Source: Komagataeibacter xylinus (GTDB lineage: Bacteria > Pseudomonadota > Alphaproteobacteria > Acetobacterales > Acetobacteraceae). From it: a stretch of 64,000 nucleotides of DNA. The stretch covers positions 404,001-468,000 of the forward strand of contig NZ_CP041348.1 in NCBI RefSeq assembly GCF_009834365.1, read 5' to 3'. The translations under genes were made by a program, and so were the position numbers. Within the stretch, counting starts at the first letter, position 1. Each line of letters starts with the position of its first letter. A model generated the notes under the pieces. That model saw nothing but the letters and a program-made list of their open reading frames with translations, did no database searches and had not been told where the DNA came from. Shown in pieces: positions 1-8,563 of the stretch.

Positions 1-495
1 CGCGGCACTTCCACGCTCGACGGGCTGGCCATTGCCTGGGCCGTGCTGGAAACGCTGCATTCCACCCTGCGCTGCCGCGCCATATTCGCAACCCACTTCC
101 ATGAGCTGGCTGAACTTGCCAACACCATGCCCCGCCTCACCCCCCACACCATGAGCGTGCGGGAATGGAAGGGGCAGGTCATCTTCCAGCATGAAGTCGT
201 GCCCGGCTCGGCACGGCGCAGCTGGGGCGTGCACGTAGCCAGGCTGGCGGGTGTGCCCGAGCCCGTGGTGCGCCGCGCGGGCCGGCTTCTGGGCATGCTG
301 GAGAAAGAGCGTGGCCGGCAGGCCCCGCCGCTGCCCCTGTTCGAGCAGCAGGCTGAAGTGGTGGAAGCCGAGCCCGCACAGGCCGCCCTGCCACCCGCCG
401 CCCTTGATATGCTCGAGACACTCGACCCCGATGCACTCAGCCCACGCACGGCGCTGGAAATGCTCTATAAACTCAAAAAACTGCTGAAACCCTGA
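1..495 (+). CDS. mutS: DNA mismatch repair protein MutS, C-terminal part (cut by window start)
   Basis: The first base is already in frame, so only the last 164 residues are visible. They open with RGTSTLDGLAIAWAVLE and FATHFHELAELA, which belong to the Walker B/signature part of the MutS ABC-type ATPase. These are followed by the end of the ATPase domain (RSWGVHVARLAGVPEPVV) and a short C-terminal dimerisation tail ending at TGA. MutS recognises mismatches and recruits MutL, driven by ATP. The truncation is a window artefact, not a pseudogene. glnD starts 86 bases downstream on the same strand. Confidence 0.95.
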   Translation, partial: RGTSTLDGLAIAWAVLETLHSTLRCRAIFATHFHELAELANTMPRLTPHTMSVREWKGQVIFQHEVVPGSARRSWGVHVARLAGVPEPVVRRAGRLLGMLEKERGRQAPPLPLFEQQAEVVEAEPAQAALPPAALDMLETLDPDALSPRTALEMLYKLKKLLKP

Positions 496-580
496 TACGG
501 CTCTGGACCTGACCCCACCAAGGGCGGCACACTCCCGGACTGGATCATTTTCGCCACTTACAGGACGCCATCCGCCCACG

Positions 581-3475
581 ATGTCGAACGCTGCCCCCCT
601 TCCCGCCTCCTCCGTCGAGGCGATGACCGACGCCCTCCATGCCGCCCTGTTTCCCACAGGGGAGCCGGACGGCACGCGCGCCCTGCCCCCGCGTGAGGAG
701 GCGATCAGGCTGTTCCGCCGCCACCTGTCGCGCTACCAGGCGCATGTACGCGAGGAATTCGAGCATCACCGCCTTGGGGGGGCTGAAGCGGGCAAGCTGC
801 TTGCGGCCTATACCGATGGCATGATCCGGGTGCTCGGCGCCTATGCCATGGCGCAGACCGGTATCGATTCGCAGCATGAGGCCCCGTTCGCCATCGCGGC
901 CACCGGCGGCTACGGGCGCGGGCTGCTCGCCCCGTTCAGCGATATCGACCTGCTGTTCCTGACCCCCGATGCGCAGGACGAGAACATGCGCACCTGCGTG
1001 GAATACATCCTGTATTTCCTGTGGGACCTCGGGCTGAAGGTGGGGCACGCCACGCGCACCATCAACGAGTGTATTGCCGAGGCGGAAGCCGACACCACGG
1101 TGCGCACCACCCTGCTTGATGCGCGTATCCTGACCGGCAGCGAATCGCTGTTTTCCATGTTTCAGGCCCGCTACATTGTGGCCTGCGTCAAATCCGGGGC
1201 CGACCGCTTCATTACCGACAAGCGCCGCGAGCGCGCCGCCCGCCACCAGCGCTTTGGTGACAGCCCCTACCTTGTCGAACCCAACGTGAAGGAAGGCCGC
1301 GGCGGCCTGCGCGACCTCCAGACACTGTACTGGATGTGCCGCTACACCTTCGGCACGCGCCATGTGTCCGACCTGCTGGCGCCCGGCTTCAGCGAGCTTG
1401 GCCTGCTGACCGAGCCCGAGGCCAAGCGCGCGCGCCGCGCGTGGGACTTCCTGTGGCGGGTGCGCTTTCACCTGCATTACGTGTCCGGCCGGGCGGAAGA
1501 ACGCCTGACATTTGACGTGCAGCCCGTGGTGGGCGGACGCATGGGCTATACGCGCCACGGGCGGCAGGTGGGCGTGGAGCGCTTCATGCGCCATTACTTC
1601 CTGACCGTGCGCGAGGTCATGCGCCTCACACTGGTGCTTGAACCCGCCGTGCTGCGCCAGGCGCTTGGCCCCATAGCCAACGCGCCCGAGGCCGACAGCC
1701 AGATGCGCGATGCGGGCTTTACCGTGATTGATGGCCGCATCCTGCCCCAGCGCGGCACATCGTTCGAGAATGAACCCATCCAGATGATGCGACTGCTGGA
1801 CTGGGCCAACAAGCGCAAGCTGCCGATCCACCCCATGGCCATGCACCAGCTCATCCGCTGGGAGCGCAAGGCCGCCAGCCTGCGCGGCGACCCCGAGACC
1901 GCACGCATCTTCCTCGACCTGATGTGTGGCACGCCACCCGAGCGCCCGCAGCGCGCGCCGCGCGCGGAAGAGGAAAAGCCCGATGCCATCCCCAGCTTCC
2001 ACCTGATGGATGAGGGGCGGCGCAAGGGGAATGCCTACTGGCTGCACATCCTCAACGAGACCGGGCTGATGGGCCGCCTGCTGCCCGACTGGTCGCGCGT
2101 GGTGGGGCAGATGCAGTTCGACACCTACCATGTGTTCACGGTTGACGAGCACATCATCGACGCGCTGCGCATCCTTGGCCGGGTCGAGCACGGCCAGATG
2201 GCTGACGAGATTCCCATCGCCTACGACCTGGCGCGCAACCTGCATTCGCGCCGGGCGCTGTACGTGGCGGTCATGCTGCATGACATCGCCAAGGGGCGCG
2301 GAGGCGACCATTCGGAAATCGGCTCGCAGATCGCGCTGTATGTCTGCCCCGAACTGGGCATGGACAGCGAGGAGACGGAAACCGTGTCGTGGCTGGTGCT
2401 GCACCACCTGCTGCTCAGCCACACCGCCTTCCAGCGCGATATCGACGACCCCAAGACCATCCTTGACCTCGCCGACATCATCCAGTCCCCCGAGCGGCTG
2501 CGGCTGCTGCTGCTGCTCACCATCGTGGACATGCGCGCGGTTGGCCCGCGCGTGTGGAACGCCTGGAAGGCGACGCTGCTCAACGAGCTTTACATGCGCG
2601 TGGCCGAAGTGCTCGAAGGCAGCCTCGCCACCACCGAGCGCGATGTGCGCGTGGAGCGCGCCAAGGCCGCCACCGCCCAATGGCTGATGGAAGACGGCAT
2701 GAACGAAGCCGACGTGCAGCACTTCATGGGGCTGGGCTATGGCAGTTACTGGCTGTCCTTCGATCACGACACCCATGCCCGCCATGCCCTGCTGATTGGC
2801 GAATCCGAGCGGCTTCACTCCCCCCTTACGGTCGAGACCCAGCCCCTGCCCGCGCGTGGCGTGACCGAGGTGACCATCTACGCCGCCGACCATCCGGGCC
2901 TGTTCTCGCGCATTGCTGGTGCCGTGGCCATTGCTGGCGCCTCGATCGTGGATGCGCGCATTCACACCATGACCAACGGCATGGCGCTCGACACGCTATG
3001 GATTCAGGATGCAGGCGGTGCTGCCTTTGAAGAACCGCAGCAGCTTGCGCGCCTGTCGCTGCTGATAGAGCAGGCGCTGACCGGGCAGATCAACATCAAC
3101 CGCGAGATTGCGCAGTGCGGCCGCAGGATTGCGGGCCGGCGCATGCGCGCGATCCATGTGCCCCCGCGCGTGGTGATCGACAATCGCGCGTCGAACACCT
3201 GCACGGTGGTCGAGATCAACGGGCGCGACCGCCCCGGCCTGCTGCATGACGTGACCGCGGCGCTGAGCGAGCAGAAACTCCAGATCGCCTCCGCCCACAT
3301 CACCACCTATGGCGTGCGGGCGGTGGACGTGTTTTACGTAAAGGACCTGTTCGGGCTGAAAATTACCGACAAGGGCCGCCTCGACCGCCTGCGCGCGGCC
3401 CTGCTGTCAGGCCTGCAGGAGGCGGAAGCCGCAGCCCAGCGCCGCTCATCCGAGCTCGAATCCATTACCATCTGA
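581..3475 (+). CDS. glnD: [Protein-PII] uridylyltransferase / uridylyl-removing enzyme
   Basis: A 964-residue protein of the usual GlnD length. It has a nucleotidyltransferase site (GGYGRGLLAPFSDIDLLFL, residues about 107-125), an HD hydrolase domain with HDIAKGRGGDHSE (about 568-580), and two C-terminal ACT domains that bind glutamine (VTIYAADHPGLFSRIAGA, and a second around NGRDRPGLLHDVTAAL). GlnD uridylylates PII proteins when glutamine is low and removes UMP when it is high. It therefore sets the nitrogen status signal for GlnB/GlnK, glutamine synthetase adenylylation and NtrBC. The ATG at 581 precedes the conserved part and no better start is seen. The last 30 bases overlap the 3' end of the convergent gene at 3446-5431. 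Confidence 0.97.
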   Translation: MSNAAPLPASSVEAMTDALHAALFPTGEPDGTRALPPREEAIRLFRRHLSRYQAHVREEFEHHRLGGAEAGKLLAAYTDGMIRVLGAYAMAQTGIDSQHEAPFAIAATGGYGRGLLAPFSDIDLLFLTPDAQDENMRTCVEYILYFLWDLGLKVGHATRTINECIAEAEADTTVRTTLLDARILTGSESLFSMFQARYIVACVKSGADRFITDKRRERAARHQRFGDSPYLVEPNVKEGRGGLRDLQTLYWMCRYTFGTRHVSDLLAPGFSELGLLTEPEAKRARRAWDFLWRVRFHLHYVSGRAEERLTFDVQPVVGGRMGYTRHGRQVGVERFMRHYFLTVREVMRLTLVLEPAVLRQALGPIANAPEADSQMRDAGFTVIDGRILPQRGTSFENEPIQMMRLLDWANKRKLPIHPMAMHQLIRWERKAASLRGDPETARIFLDLMCGTPPERPQRAPRAEEEKPDAIPSFHLMDEGRRKGNAYWLHILNETGLMGRLLPDWSRVVGQMQFDTYHVFTVDEHIIDALRILGRVEHGQMADEIPIAYDLARNLHSRRALYVAVMLHDIAKGRGGDHSEIGSQIALYVCPELGMDSEETETVSWLVLHHLLLSHTAFQRDIDDPKTILDLADIIQSPERLRLLLLLTIVDMRAVGPRVWNAWKATLLNELYMRVAEVLEGSLATTERDVRVERAKAATAQWLMEDGMNEADVQHFMGLGYGSYWLSFDHDTHARHALLIGESERLHSPLTVETQPLPARGVTEVTIYAADHPGLFSRIAGAVAIAGASIVDARIHTMTNGMALDTLWIQDAGGAAFEEPQQLARLSLLIEQALTGQININREIAQCGRRIAGRRMRAIHVPPRVVIDNRASNTCTVVEINGRDRPGLLHDVTAALSEQKLQIASAHITTYGVRAVDVFYVKDLFGLKITDKGRLDRLRAALLSGLQEAEAAAQRRSSELESITI

Positions 3476-5431
3476 CCGCCCGCGCTGCCTGACCCAGCCC
3501 CGCAGGGCTGGCACAAGGGCCGCGATTACGGGGTGCCATGCCTCGCCGGGTGACTGCAGCGCGGGCTGGCGCAGCACGCGCAGGCCGCCATACCACCGGC
3601 TGGCCGGGGCGGCCCCTGCCGCACCGGGCACGGAAACGGGCGGGCAGATGCTGTCAGCCTGATCCGCATCAAATGCCGCTGACCACCGCCAGTCCCCCCC
3701 AAAACGGCTGAGCAGCCAGACCGGGCAGCCCATGGCACCTGCCAGATGGGCGGCCAGCGTATCGACGCTGATAACCAGATCCAGCGTGGCGATCAGGTGG
3801 GATGTTTCAAGCAGGTCCGCATCCGCCGCCAGTTCGTGCCGCATGAAAGCCGGGTCCTTACCGGGATTGCCGCCGGGGCGCAGCGCGATGAACGTTACCC
3901 CCTCCACCTGCCCCAGCGGGGCCAGCGCTTCAGCCGCGATCGAGCGCCGCGCATCAAACCGATAGGCGGCATTGCCCGCAAAACACAGCCCGACCCGCAA
4001 GGGGCCAGCATGCTCCCGCGACTGCCACGCCGCCTGCCCCAGATAAGGCCGGAATGGGGTCACCGCATCCACGCACAAAAGGGCTGGCAGGCTGAACAGG
4101 TCGCACTGGCAGGTTACGCCCCGATAGTCATTTTTGTCAGGGGTGATAATTTCAATAGGATGTGGCGTACTTTCATCCGCCGCCTGTCCCAGCGTTGCGG
4201 CCAGGCGGTGCAGGGCGGGCGGCACCTCCAGCACCACCGGCACGCGCCTTGCTGCCAGCAGCACATAGCGCAGGAAATGCACCGCATCGCCCAGCCCCTG
4301 CCCCATCGTGACCAGCAGCCTGCACCCTGAAGGCAGCGCCTGCCCCTGCCAGCGCGGCAGGCGCTGCGTGGCGGGAGGCTGCGGCATGAAGTCGAGACGG
4401 GATTCCCACAATGCCCAACCCTGCGCCAGATACCCCTGCGCCAGCCTTGCCACACCCAGGTTGAACCGCGCGCGCGAAAGCGTTGCCGGATCGGGCGCAG
4501 GGCTGCGGGTAAGCAGGGCTTCATAGACTGTGCCGGCCTGCGCGGGCTGGCCGGCCTCGAACAGGGCGGTGGCGTGATTAAGCGCAATGCGGGCATCATC
4601 GGGCTGTGCGCGGCAGGCTCCAGCCAGTATGGCCTGCGCCTCCGCCATCTCTCCCAGCGCCATCAGGGTCAGGCCAAGATTGTTTGCGGTTTCGGGCGCT
4701 GGATCATGGCGCAGGGCCGCGCGCAGCATGGTGGCCGCCGGACACAGGTGGTGTGAGGCAAACAGCAATGCGCCAAGGGTAGCGAGCGCCTGCCCGTCGT
4801 GCCCGTCATGGGCCAGAAGTTGGCGCAGAATGGTTTCGGCCTCGGCCCTGTGGTCATGGGCCAGTAACATGCCCACCAATTCATGTACCACCGCTCCATC
4901 ATGCGGGGCATGGCCCACCACATGGCGCATCTGCGCCAGCGCCGCCTCACCCCGCCCACGCCGCCACCAGAAGCGCGCCTGCGCCACCCGCGCTGGCAAC
5001 CCGCTCAATGCCACTGCCCGCGCATGGGCGGCCTCCGCCGCCGCGATATCGCCCGTGCGCTCCATAATTTCGGCCAACGCCAGCATGATCGCGCCATCAT
5101 CAGGGCTGTGCAGGCAGGCAACCCGGATTGCGGCACGCGCGGCAGCCTGGTGCCCACAGGCCAGCAGCGCGCGGGCCAGCACCTCATGACAGGGGCCCAG
5201 ATGGGGGTGACCCGGCGGGGCGACAGACCGCGCGCGCCCGGCAAGGCTTATGGCCCGATCCGCCCGGCCAAGCGCCAGCGCGATGCAGGCAAGCCCATGC
5301 AAGGCATCAGGATCATCGGGCCAGAACCCCAGCATGGTGGCAAAACAGGTGCGCGCACCCGCCATGTCGCCCGCCCGCAACGCCATCTGCCCGCGTGCGA
5401 GCAGGCCGGCCTGTCCCGTAATCGCGTTCAT
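3446..5431 (-). CDS. TPR-repeat protein with C-terminal GT9/heptosyltransferase-like domain
   Basis: 661 residues from the chosen start. About 360 N-terminal residues are degenerate tetratricopeptide repeats (DPDALHGLACIALALGRADR, ANNLGLTLMALGEMAEAQ). The C-terminal part carries the glycosyltransferase-like signature MGQGLGDAVHFLRY, then LVISVDTLAAHLAGAMGCPV and WLLSRFGGDWRW. This arrangement is common in proteobacterial proteins annotated as TPR/glycosyltransferase family 9-like. The acceptor is unknown, and protein or envelope glycan glycosylation is only an inference. I chose the ATG at 5431 rather than the one at 5470 because AAGGGA lies just upstream of it. The stretch after DWRW is longer than usual, with a Pro/Gly/Ala-rich piece before WYGGLRVLRQ. 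No signal peptide is seen, so it is probably cytoplasmic. It converges on glnD and overlaps it by 30 bases. Confidence 0.8.
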   Translation of the reverse strand: MNAITGQAGLLARGQMALRAGDMAGARTCFATMLGFWPDDPDALHGLACIALALGRADRAISLAGRARSVAPPGHPHLGPCHEVLARALLACGHQAAARAAIRVACLHSPDDGAIMLALAEIMERTGDIAAAEAAHARAVALSGLPARVAQARFWWRRGRGEAALAQMRHVVGHAPHDGAVVHELVGMLLAHDHRAEAETILRQLLAHDGHDGQALATLGALLFASHHLCPAATMLRAALRHDPAPETANNLGLTLMALGEMAEAQAILAGACRAQPDDARIALNHATALFEAGQPAQAGTVYEALLTRSPAPDPATLSRARFNLGVARLAQGYLAQGWALWESRLDFMPQPPATQRLPRWQGQALPSGCRLLVTMGQGLGDAVHFLRYVLLAARRVPVVLEVPPALHRLAATLGQAADESTPHPIEIITPDKNDYRGVTCQCDLFSLPALLCVDAVTPFRPYLGQAAWQSREHAGPLRVGLCFAGNAAYRFDARRSIAAEALAPLGQVEGVTFIALRPGGNPGKDPAFMRHELAADADLLETSHLIATLDLVISVDTLAAHLAGAMGCPVWLLSRFGGDWRWSAAFDADQADSICPPVSVPGAAGAAPASRWYGGLRVLRQPALQSPGEAWHPVIAALVPALRGWVRQRGRSDGNGFELG

Positions 5432-5525
5432 GGCGCGCTTTCCCTTAATGCATGGCGGACTGGCCTGCATACAGGCGGGGTGGTTAAGGAATGGTTTGCA
5501 GGCAATGCCCAGAGGCCGGGCTGCG

Positions 5526-5587
5526 CCTTTTTTAAATAAAATGGCGTTATTCGAAGCTTTTTGAAAAAAGCTTCACCAAAAACTTTC
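5526..5587 (+). repeat. Dispersed two-hairpin intergenic repeat, copy 1
   Basis: An A/T-rich element with a degraded left hairpin (GCCTTTTTTAAATAAAATGGC) followed by a well-kept right module (GAAGCTTTTTGAAAAAAGC then TTCACCAAAAACTTT). It lies between two divergently transcribed genes, so a terminator role does not explain this copy. The same element recurs at 7163, 13930, 25865, 38150, 42671 and 44308, always in the same orientation. Confidence 0.75.
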
Positions 5588-5632
5588 TTATGATTTACAG
5601 ACAATGGGCATGATTTTTACGCAGGAGCGCGC

Positions 5633-7153
5633 ATGAACATCCCATCCCGCCCCACCAGCCAGCAGGCCTATGACATTCTGCGCCAGCGTTTTGCCCGCAT
5701 GGGACAGATCCGCAACGCGCTCGGCATTCTGGGTTGGGACAAGGACACCATGATGCCCTCAGGCGCCGCTGACAGCCGCGCCGAAAGCATCGCCGCCCTT
5801 GCCGTGCTCTCGCACGAACTCATGACCGCGCCCGACATGCCCGACCTGCTCGCCCGCGCCGAGCCCCCCGCTGATGCCATGGCGGCTGCCAACCTGACCG
5901 AGATGCGCCGCCAGCACGCGCACGCCGCCGCCGTGCCCGCAGACCTGGTGGAGGCGACCTCCCGCGCGGCCTCGCGCTGCGAGATGGCATGGCGCACGGC
6001 GCGGCAGAACAGCGACTTCGCTGGTCTGCTGCCCCACCTGCAAACGGTGCTGGACTGCACGCGCGCAGTCGCCGCAGCCAAGGCCGAAGCCCTCGACCTT
6101 TCCCCCTATGACGCGCTGCTTGACCAGTATGATGCGGGCACGCGGCAGGCGGATATAGACCCCGTTTTTGCCGAACTGGCCAGCGAACTGCCCGACCTGA
6201 TCGCAACCGCGCTGGCACACCAGAAAAGCCTGCCCGCGCCCATCGCCCCCACCGGGCCGTTCGCCGTGCCCGCGCAGGAAAAACTGGGCCGTGAAACCAT
6301 GGCCGCCCTGGGCTTTGACATGCAGCGCGGGCGGCTTGATGTCAGCCTGCATCCGTTCTGCGGCGGGGCGGAGGATGACGTGCGCATCACCACCCGTTAT
6401 GAGGCGGATGACTGCATCAACGCGCTGATGGGCATCGTGCATGAAACCGGCCATGCACTGTATGAGCAGGGCCTGCCCAAAGCATGGCGCGCCCAGCCCG
6501 TGGGCGAGGCCCGGGGCATGAGCCTGCATGAAAGCCAGTCCCTGCTGATGGAAATGCAGGTGGCCCGCGCGCAGCCCTTCATGGACTGGATGGCCCCGCG
6601 CCTGCGCACGGCCTTTGGCGGCAGCGTGAACAATCCGGCATGGGGGGCTGACAACCTGCACCGCCTTGTCACCCGCGTGCGGCCCGGCTTCATCCGCGTG
6701 GATGCCGATGAGGTCACCTATCCCGCCCATATCCTCGTGCGTTACGAGATGGAAACCGCGCTGATTGCGGGCAAGATGAAGCTGGCCGACCTGCCTGAAG
6801 CCTTCAATGCCCGCATCCACGACCTGCTGGGCCTGAAAGTGCCCGAGGACCGTCTGGGCTGCCTGCAGGACATTCACTGGCCATCCGGCTCGTGGGGGTA
6901 TTTCCCCACCTATACGCTGGGCGCGATCATTGCAGCACAACTGCGCGAGGCCGCCGAGCGCGACAACCCTGCCATCATGCCCAGCATTGCCAACGGTAAC
7001 TTCACGCCCCTGCTCGACTGGCTGCGCCCGCGCATTCATGCCCGTGGCAGCGGGGCGGCCACGAAGGAGATCGTGCGCGACGCCACCGGGGCCGTGCCCA
7101 ATACCGGGCCATACCTGCGCCACCTGCGGCAGCGTTACTGCGCGCAGATGTAA
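5633..7153 (+). CDS. M32 family metallocarboxypeptidase (carboxypeptidase Taq type)
   Basis: 506 residues, the normal length for M32. The zinc-binding HEXXH motif is HETGH at residues 270-274 within GIVHETGHALYEQG, and the downstream HESQS glutamate region (SLHESQSLLMEMQVAR) is the third metal ligand. The family removes C-terminal residues from peptides and has a broad specificity that excludes proline. No signal peptide is visible, so it should be cytoplasmic. GCAGGAGCGCGC before the ATG contains a good AGGAG ribosome binding site. It is preceded and followed by copies of the dispersed repeat and looks monocistronic. Confidence 0.93.
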   Translation: MNIPSRPTSQQAYDILRQRFARMGQIRNALGILGWDKDTMMPSGAADSRAESIAALAVLSHELMTAPDMPDLLARAEPPADAMAAANLTEMRRQHAHAAAVPADLVEATSRAASRCEMAWRTARQNSDFAGLLPHLQTVLDCTRAVAAAKAEALDLSPYDALLDQYDAGTRQADIDPVFAELASELPDLIATALAHQKSLPAPIAPTGPFAVPAQEKLGRETMAALGFDMQRGRLDVSLHPFCGGAEDDVRITTRYEADDCINALMGIVHETGHALYEQGLPKAWRAQPVGEARGMSLHESQSLLMEMQVARAQPFMDWMAPRLRTAFGGSVNNPAWGADNLHRLVTRVRPGFIRVDADEVTYPAHILVRYEMETALIAGKMKLADLPEAFNARIHDLLGLKVPEDRLGCLQDIHWPSGSWGYFPTYTLGAIIAAQLREAAERDNPAIMPSIANGNFTPLLDWLRPRIHARGSGAATKEIVRDATGAVPNTGPYLRHLRQRYCAQM

Positions 7154-7162
7154 AGTGTTTCC

Positions 7163-7232
7163 GGGTGCCGCCTTTTTTCAAAAAGGCGGCATTTTTTGAA
7201 GCTTTCTGAAAAAAGCTTCACCAGAAACTTTT
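7163..7232 (+). repeat. Dispersed two-hairpin intergenic repeat, copy 2 (most complete)
   Basis: The fullest copy in the window. The left hairpin is GCCGCCTTTTTTCAAAAA paired to GGCGGC. The right module is GAAGCTTTCTGAAAAAAGC followed by TTCACCAGAAACTTTT. It begins 10 bases after the M32 peptidase stop codon, where either hairpin with its T-run could end transcription. It has no coding capacity and no transposase nearby. Confidence 0.85.
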
Positions 7233-7335
7233 CCGGTTTTTATGAGTCCGGCTCAAGGGCACGGTTATCGGTCAGGGCGGGCATGCCGCATGATGCCCTT
7301 GCCATTCGTCCCCGTTCGTGACGAGATAAGGCGCG

Positions 7336-8487
7336 ATGCACGCCATGATCCCTACAGCCTTCCGCCGCCTGCGCCCTGCGGGCTTTCTCCTTGCCTGCGG
7401 CGCCAGCCTGCTGGCCACGCTGCCCGCAGCCCATGCCGCCAAGCCCGCACCGCCGCTCAACCCGCCCGCAGCGCTTGAGGAGGTCGCATCGTCCTCCACC
7501 AGCGCCTGGGACCGCGTGGTGGTGCTGCCCGATGGCAGGCTGCTGGTCGAACTGCCGCGCTGGGCGGGCAATACCGGGCCGGGGCTTGCCGTGCTCGATG
7601 CCAGCGGCAACCCGCAGCCCTACCCCGATGCCACATGGAACGACCCCGCCGCCCCGGCCTCGTCGCGCCTCATTGCCCCGGCTGACATGCAGCTCCAGCC
7701 CGATGGCACGCTATGGGTGCTCGATAGCGGCCAGCCCGACCCTGCGGGCAAGCCGCTCGAGGGCGGCCCCAAGATCGTGAAGCTCGATACAAAGGGCCAG
7801 CGCGTGCTCCAGACCTGGCCGCTCAACCCCGACATGCTGCGCGCGGGCAGCTATGCCGCCACCATGCGGGTGGCGCGTGGCCATGCCTTTGTGGGCGATG
7901 CCGGTGTTCCGGCCATGATCGTGATAAAGCTCGACACCAACACCCAGCGCCGCCTGATGGAGCACACGCCAGCACTCACCGCCCACCAGCCTATAACGGT
8001 GGAGGGCAAGGTGGCGACCAATCCCGCAGGCCATACCGCCATCATCAATATCAGCCAGATGGATGTCAGCGCCGATGGACAGTGGCTGTATTTCGAGCCG
8101 CTCTGTGGCCCGGTCTACAAGCTCGATACCGACCTGCTCGTGGACCCCAACGTCACCCCCATCGAACTCGAGGAAGGGCCGACGCTGTGGTACAAAACGC
8201 CTCCGCTCGGCGGCATTACGGTGGGGCCGGATGGCACGCTGTATTTCAATGACGTGTCTACCGGCAGCATCTTCCGCCTGATGCCCGATCGCGTGTACCA
8301 GAAAATCGTGACCGACCCGCGCCTGCACTGGCCCGCAGGCTCGTTTGCCACAAAGGATGGCCAGCTTTACGTGCCCGCCGCCCAGCTTGACCGCACGGCC
8401 CCGCTCAATGGCGGCACCAATGCCATACAGTGGCCGGTGCATATCTACCGCATCAATATCGGCACCCTGCCCCCCCCGAAATTCTGA
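7336..8487 (+). CDS. Secreted MRJP/Yellow-like beta-propeller protein (L-dopachrome tautomerase-related family)
   Basis: 383 residues. The N-terminus is a classic signal peptide, with arginines, then GFLLACGASLLATLP and an AHAA cleavage site near residue 35, so the mature protein should be periplasmic or secreted. The body matches the major royal jelly/Yellow-type six-bladed propeller pattern (VLPDGRLLVELPRW, LWVLDSGQPDP, ISQMDVSADGQWLYFEPLCG, GGITVGPDGTLYFNDVSTGS). Bacterial members have no firmly established reaction; some relatives are annotated as gluconolactonase-like. AAGG close to the ATG supports the start. The substrate is unknown. Confidence 0.8.
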   Translation: MHAMIPTAFRRLRPAGFLLACGASLLATLPAAHAAKPAPPLNPPAALEEVASSSTSAWDRVVVLPDGRLLVELPRWAGNTGPGLAVLDASGNPQPYPDATWNDPAAPASSRLIAPADMQLQPDGTLWVLDSGQPDPAGKPLEGGPKIVKLDTKGQRVLQTWPLNPDMLRAGSYAATMRVARGHAFVGDAGVPAMIVIKLDTNTQRRLMEHTPALTAHQPITVEGKVATNPAGHTAIINISQMDVSADGQWLYFEPLCGPVYKLDTDLLVDPNVTPIELEEGPTLWYKTPPLGGITVGPDGTLYFNDVSTGSIFRLMPDRVYQKIVTDPRLHWPAGSFATKDGQLYVPAAQLDRTAPLNGGTNAIQWPVHIYRINIGTLPPPKF

Positions 8488-8563
8488 CACACCCCACGCG
8501 GAATCGCCCGCGCCGGGTCCACGCCCCCTTCGCGCGGGGGGCGGTTGGGATTATGATGGCGCA

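Noticed and set aside
1..495. mutS as a truncated pseudogene
   Set aside because: The open frame runs to the first base of the window, so the missing part lies outside.
545..2965. 806-codon open frame on the - strand
   Set aside because: It lies wholly antisense to glnD; the composition (His, Gln, Gly, Ala rich) is what high-GC third positions give. No family features.
7163..7232. Inverted repeats as insertion sequence ends
   Set aside because: The paired arms are 20-30 bases apart with no transposase, no target duplication seen, and the same unit recurs between many genes.
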